A DNA stretch of 6,638 bases, taken from Thermomicrobiales bacterium (GTDB taxonomy: Bacteria > Chloroflexota > Chloroflexia > Thermomicrobiales > UBA6265). The notes beneath the pieces are model-generated. The model was given only the letters and a program-made list of their open reading frames with translations, did not search any database and was not told the DNA's origin. Location: positions 1 to 6,638 of the forward strand of contig JADLCW010000158.1 of the NCBI GenBank assembly GCA_020847015.1, in the 5' to 3' direction. Shown piece after piece: positions 3,700 through 6,638 of this stretch (position 1 is the first letter of the stretch; each line of letters begins with the position of its first letter). The translations under genes were made by a program, and so were the position numbers.

Positions 3700-6638
3700 T
3701 AGCCGGAGTACCCCTCGACGTAGCGCGTCAGCACGCGAATCTCCCCCATCGCCGTCTCACTGACATAGAGGTTCGGCGTGCGGGTGGTGACCAGGTCGAA
3801 ATGCACCACGCCGGGCGTATTGCCGTTGCCGCGCACCCGAAGCGTGACCTGTCCCGTTGGCGTGCCTTCCAGCGCGGTCAATCCGACACCCAGCGGGTAC
3901 CAGGTATCCACCGCCGCCAGCGTCTGGAGGTCGATTTTCCCGGCGAGCAGCGGCGATTCGCTGATGTCGAATTCCATCTCGACGTCGAGCGCGACATCAT
4001 CCGTGCGCGCCCAGACGCCGACGTCGTAGAACGCCCCGCCGACTAGATCGAACGTCGCGCTCTGATAGGAGGTTGCCCAGTCGCCGACCGGGGCGCTGTT
4101 GATCGTCGCCCGCAACGACCCGCCGATGCCATCCTTGGAGACTGCGCCGTCGTACGCCCAATCGACATCCACGCCGACCGTGGTCGTGGGCAGGCCGGTG
4201 CTCCACCCGGTGATGTTGCCATCGAAGCTGTAGTTCGTAATCAATTGCGTGGCCGGTTGTAGCGGCATGAATTCACGCGAGATCAGCGCGACCGCGTTGC
4301 CGTCCACGTCGAGCTCGTAGCGGTAGATGCGGACAGCCCAGCCGGCGCGATAGATCAGGTTGTCCGAGAAGTCGTAAACCGCGGCGAACGGCTCATTCGT
4401 CGCCGGGTCGGTGCGAATGACCAGTTTCTCGGTGAGTTTGAGGTGCAGGCTGTGCCCATCGCCGCCGACTCGCACGAGATCGTAGGGTGGCGTCTTGTCC
4501 GCTTCCGCGCCGCCGCCCAGGCGTAGGATCATGTTGGCGTCGTAGATTTCGTGCGCGCTGCCGACCGCGAAGATCGACGACGACGTATTGCTGTACGCCT
4601 CCAGGTCTTCGTAGAGGATCAGGACGTCGTTGGTCCTGACTTCGACCTCATCGCTATTGAGCACGTCGCGGCTGATCGTGTAGGCGTCGGCGACGGTGGG
4701 CAACGTCTCGAACGAACTGGTCAGCGTCGCCACCGTGCCGGTGTTGCTGGCGATCGTCATCGTCTTCGGGACGGCGGTCGAGGTGTTGTCGAACTTGATC
4801 TGCCCGCCCGCCCATTGGTTCGTGACCCACGTCTCCGCGCTATCGGTCACCGTGGTCGAGGTCCGCGCCGTGACCGAGCCCTCATCCTCGATGGTCTGTT
4901 CGATCGACACCCCATCGTAGGGCAAGGCGAACATGCCGAACCGCGTCGGATTGTTGACCGCGTTGAGATCGATGTACTGGGCGGCGATGTCGGTCAGGCT
5001 TGCGTAGGTGTCCTGGTTGGTCGCGATATCGGACCACTGTTCGCCACCGGAGCCCTTCCAGGCAAACACGGCCTTACCGATGCCGTTCTTATTCTTGAAC
5101 CGGTAGTCGATGTACGCGCCCTGCAACCGGGACGGGATATACGTGCTCATCCCGTCGCCGCTCCGGTCATCCTTGTAGCCCTTGGCCTGCCGCTTCTTCC
5201 GGCGAGCGCGGGGCAGCGGCCAGTAGTTGGCGGTATGCCCGCCGCCGCTGCCGGAGTTCCACGGACCGAGTTGCGAGAAGCGGTCGTTATTGTCGAGGTA
5301 GGTATCCGGCCCCCATCCGCCCGGCGTCAGTTGCCCCGGCCACACGTTGTCACTTGGCTCGTAATAACGGTTCTGCCGGTAGACCCCGCGATGGATCGTT
5401 TCCGTGAGCGCGGTATCGACCACGTAGTTCCGCACACCGTAGCGTTCGATCCGATAGGAATCGCCAACGGTCGGATTCGCCGCGAACGAACTGGTAAAGG
5501 TGATTGTATCGGCGGTATTGCTCTGCACGGTCATCGTCGTCGGATTGGCGGTGCCGCCACCGAAGAAGACGACAGTCGCGCCCTCCAGTTGGTTGACGCC
5601 CCAGCCGGTCGCGTGTGCGTTATCGACGATGCTTGACGCCCCCGTCGTCGTGACCCGGCCGCCGTCCGCGAAGATTCCGCTCATCCAGATCACGAACGTC
5701 GAGTCGGTGTCCGGCTGCGTGCTCCAGTTGCGCGCGACGGTGATGACCGTGCCGGTGTTGCTCGCGATCCGTCGTCGCTGACCCGCCCCGGTGCCATCGG
5801 TGATCTGGATGTAGCCGTTTCGCCAGCGGTTGATCTCCCACCCGGCGCCACTCATCGTCAGTGTGGCCGCGCCGCCTGCCGTAGCGGTCCCTGATGCGCC
5901 CTCCAGGTCAAACGCGATGTAGGTGTCACGGGTGCCCGTGCGCAGGCTCATCGTGCCGGGGGCGTTCGCGCTGGGGTTGCCGTAGATCACATCGACCGTG
6001 ATCGTGCCGCCCGCCTTGATCGCGCAGGTGAACCAGCAGAGCGTGCGCTTGGTGTTGAAGTTGACCAGCGTCCGGTTGAACTCTTCGCCCTGGTAGCGGA
6101 TGCGCACGTCGTTGCCGCTGCTCAGCGCGTCCGATGCCGTCACCCACGCGGCGGTATCCCCCAGATCGATGCAGACCGGATGATCGTGCCAGTCCTCGGT
6201 GCTGGCGTTGCCGATGGTGACCTGCCGTCGCCACTTCCAGCCGACCGCCGCCGTCTCCGAGGCGCGCTGTGTGATCGGGGTGATCTCGAATGTCGGATAG
6301 GCTTTCGCTTTGCCGTCGTTGATGAGCGCGACGGCGCTGCTCTGGGTCATCGTGACGGTACTGCTGGTCTCATCCCGCGTCCGCCAGAACGGGTCCATCG
6401 CCATGAAGGTGACCGGCAGGATTTGCACCTCGCCGTCACCCACGAACGACGCGCCCGGATTGAGCACGATAGCCTCGCAGGAGACGATCGTGCCGTCGTT
6501 CATCTGCGCGGTCAGCGTGCGCGGGTTCTCGTTCATCGGGTCGAGGATGCCAACCAGCGTTTGGAACGCATCCTCGATGGTGGCGTTGCTGCCGGTGTAG
6601 CCGAACTGGACGGCGATGGCGCGGGGGGAGACGGTCGA
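3699..6638 (-). CDS. Giant distal-tail-like phage protein with DUF2341, repeat modules and jelly-roll C-terminus (5' partial)
   Basis: The frame stays open to the right edge, so the true start lies outside the window; the ATG at 6536 is internal. In-window numbering gives 979 residues. Residues 1-130 look like a siphovirus distal tail (Dit) protein: a DAFQTLVGILDP segment, a MDPFWR motif and an NDGKAKAYPTFEI stretch matching the family's N-G-x-P-x-I pattern. A DUF2341-like domain follows (about 132-230, ending VDVIYGNPSA), then three beta modules (about 262-322, 338-398, 596-657). Between the second and third is a Gly/Ser-rich linker with a basic cluster (RARRKKRQAK, 477-486). The C-terminus (about 799-952) starts ITNYSFDGNITGW and resembles CBM4/9-type jelly rolls. 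Ordinary Dits have about 250-300 residues, so this one is greatly enlarged. Inference: a tail-tip ring protein carrying host-binding modules. It ends TAATG, sharing one base with the next start. Tail role is confident; the exact Dit label less so. Confidence 0.85.
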   Translation of the reverse strand, partial: STVSPRAIAVQFGYTGSNATIEDAFQTLVGILDPMNENPRTLTAQMNDGTIVSCEAIVLNPGASFVGDGEVQILPVTFMAMDPFWRTRDETSSTVTMTQSSAVALINDGKAKAYPTFEITPITQRASETAAVGWKWRRQVTIGNASTEDWHDHPVCIDLGDTAAWVTASDALSSGNDVRIRYQGEEFNRTLVNFNTKRTLCWFTCAIKAGGTITVDVIYGNPSANAPGTMSLRTGTRDTYIAFDLEGASGTATAGGAATLTMSGAGWEINRWRNGYIQITDGTGAGQRRRIASNTGTVITVARNWSTQPDTDSTFVIWMSGIFADGGRVTTTGASSIVDNAHATGWGVNQLEGATVVFFGGGTANPTTMTVQSNTADTITFTSSFAANPTVGDSYRIERYGVRNYVVDTALTETIHRGVYRQNRYYEPSDNVWPGQLTPGGWGPDTYLDNNDRFSQLGPWNSGSGGGHTANYWPLPRARRKKRQAKGYKDDRSGDGMSTYIPSRLQGAYIDYRFKNKNGIGKAVFAWKGSGGEQWSDIATNQDTYASLTDIAAQYIDLNAVNNPTRFGMFALPYDGVSIEQTIEDEGSVTARTSTTVTDSAETWVTNQWAGGQIKFDNTSTAVPKTMTIASNTGTVATLTSSFETLPTVADAYTISRDVLNSDEVEVRTNDVLILYEDLEAYSNTSSSIFAVGSAHEIYDANMILRLGGGAEADKTPPYDLVRVGGDGHSLHLKLTEKLVIRTDPATNEPFAAVYDFSDNLIYRAGWAVRIYRYELDVDGNAVALISREFMPLQPATQLITNYSFDGNITGWSTGLPTTTVGVDVDWAYDGAVSKDGIGGSLRATINSAPVGDWATSYQSATFDLVGGAFYDVGVWARTDDVALDVEMEFDISESPLLAGKIDLQTLAAVDTWYPLGVGLTALEGTPTGQVTLRVRGNGNTPGVVHFDLVTTRTPNLYVSETAMGEIRVLTRYVEGYSG
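3783..4244 (-). other. CBM4/9-like jelly-roll domain at the C-terminus of the giant tail protein
   Basis: The segment opens with LITNYSFDGNITGWS, the usual N-x-S-F-(E/D)-x-G-x-x-G-W entry strand of carbohydrate-binding-module 4/9 jelly rolls. It continues with SLRATINSAP, FDLVGGAFYDVGVWART, a W-Y-P-L strand, VTLRVRGNG and a closing GVVHFDLVTT (equivalent to the usual V-x-(I/F)-D-D-V strand). Such domains bind cell-wall or capsular polysaccharide in many proteins, including enlarged Dits of lactobacillus phages. Ligand binding here is inferred from the fold pattern only. Confidence 0.65.
4668..4853 (-). repeat. Beta-module copy C in the giant tail protein
   Basis: Third copy, separated from B by about 197 residues that include the basic linker and a WSDIATNQDTYASL segment. 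It reads TVTDSAETW, VTNQWAGGQIKF, KTMTIASNTGTV, TLTSSFETLPTVADAY. It matches copy A over a 24-nt DNA patch and copy B over a 13-nt patch, so it carries DNA-level similarity to both. Confidence 0.75.
5445..5627 (-). repeat. Beta-module copy B in the giant tail protein
   Basis: Second copy, starting about 45 nt after copy A ends. It shows W-G-V-N-Q-L-E-G, TMTVQSNT, ITFTSSF, P-T-V-G-D-S-Y-R-I. It is closest to copy C: about 21 of 40 residues are identical in the core by hand alignment, and both share the 13-nt plus-strand string CGAACGAACTGGT (5483-5495 and 4709-4721). Confidence 0.75.
5673..5855 (-). repeat. Beta-module copy A in the giant tail protein
   Basis: First of three related modules of about 60 residues. 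The pattern is W-x-x-N-x-W-x-x-G-(Y/x)-I-x-I, a GTGAGQ turn, RIASNTGTV, an aromatic/hydrophobic pair, then P-D-x-D-S-x-(Y/F)-x-I. At DNA level its 5746-5769 patch matches copy C (4732-4755) at 23 of 24 positions by hand count. I recognise the module from many phage and metagenomic surface proteins but have no formal family name for it. Confidence 0.75.
5949..6245 (-). other. DUF2341-like domain within the giant tail protein
   Basis: The segment starts WKWRRQVTIGN and runs through HDHPVCIDLG, NDVRIRYQGEEF and LCWFTCAIKAG to VDVIYGNPSA. This order of a short lead strand, a D-x-R-(I/F) centre and a terminal I-Y-G-N-P-x-A is the DUF2341 signature as I know it. DUF2341 is a beta-sandwich domain found in secreted, archaeal and phage surface proteins. 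No enzymatic residues are known for the family. Here it directly follows the Dit-like N-terminus and probably serves as a structural or adhesive insert. Boundaries are by eye. Confidence 0.75.

Noticed and set aside
4551..5636. Plus-strand open frame of 361 codons
   Set aside because: Antisense shadow of the giant tail gene. It is very rich in Arg, Val, Asp and Gly, as expected from the high-GC complementary strand, with no domain pattern or ribosome binding site.
3699..6536. ATG at 6536 as the start of the giant tail gene
   Set aside because: The frame is open to the right edge, no ribosome binding site precedes 6536, and the upstream residues (AIAVQFGYTGSNATIEDAF) continue the Dit-like pattern.

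Overview
The window is a compact, high-GC piece of a long-tailed (siphovirus-like) phage or prophage. Nearly all genes lie on the minus strand and read right to left. The evidence is a run of tail genes in typical order, start/stop overlaps (TAATG, ATGA, TGATG, GTGA) between neighbours, and very little non-coding DNA. The host should be a high-GC bacterium with ordinary AAGGAG-type ribosome binding sites. I cannot tell an actinobacterial from a Chloroflexota-type or other high-GC host by reading alone.

Right part (6638 to 2081): three coupled tail-tip genes. The first is a very large protein that runs off the right edge (979 residues in the window). It has a distal-tail (Dit)-like beginning, a DUF2341 domain, three copies of a beta-rich module and a jelly-roll, carbohydrate-binding-like C-terminus. 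Next come a 337-residue baseplate-hub/tail protein resembling the gp37-like/gp27-like group, and a 202-residue protein with a C-terminal beta-sandwich like those of tail fibres. Together they probably form the tail tip that contacts the host surface.

Middle (2080 to 1158): a 199-nt gap with GC-rich hairpins and perhaps one tiny ORF. It is followed by three coupled small genes: a single-span membrane protein with a coiled-coil tail, a 64-residue basic protein, and a 104-residue protein with about three membrane spans. Position and topology suggest holin- or lysis-type membrane proteins, but no endolysin is visible.

Left part (1157 to 1): a plus-strand gene for an HNH endonuclease with an N-terminal zinc finger and a C-terminal AP2 domain. 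It has its own extended -10 promoter and a structured leader, is visibly less GC-rich, and ends 5 nt from the convergent 104-residue gene. It looks like a selfish homing-type insertion in the phage operon. Beyond it the minus-strand layout resumes with a 61-residue basic protein behind a perfect AAGGAGG site, and then a GTG-started acidic protein that runs off the left edge.

I see no tRNA, rRNA, CRISPR array, insertion sequence or classical intrinsic terminator. The two points most worth attention are the mosaic tail protein and the opposite-strand HNH-AP2 unit with its leader RNA.
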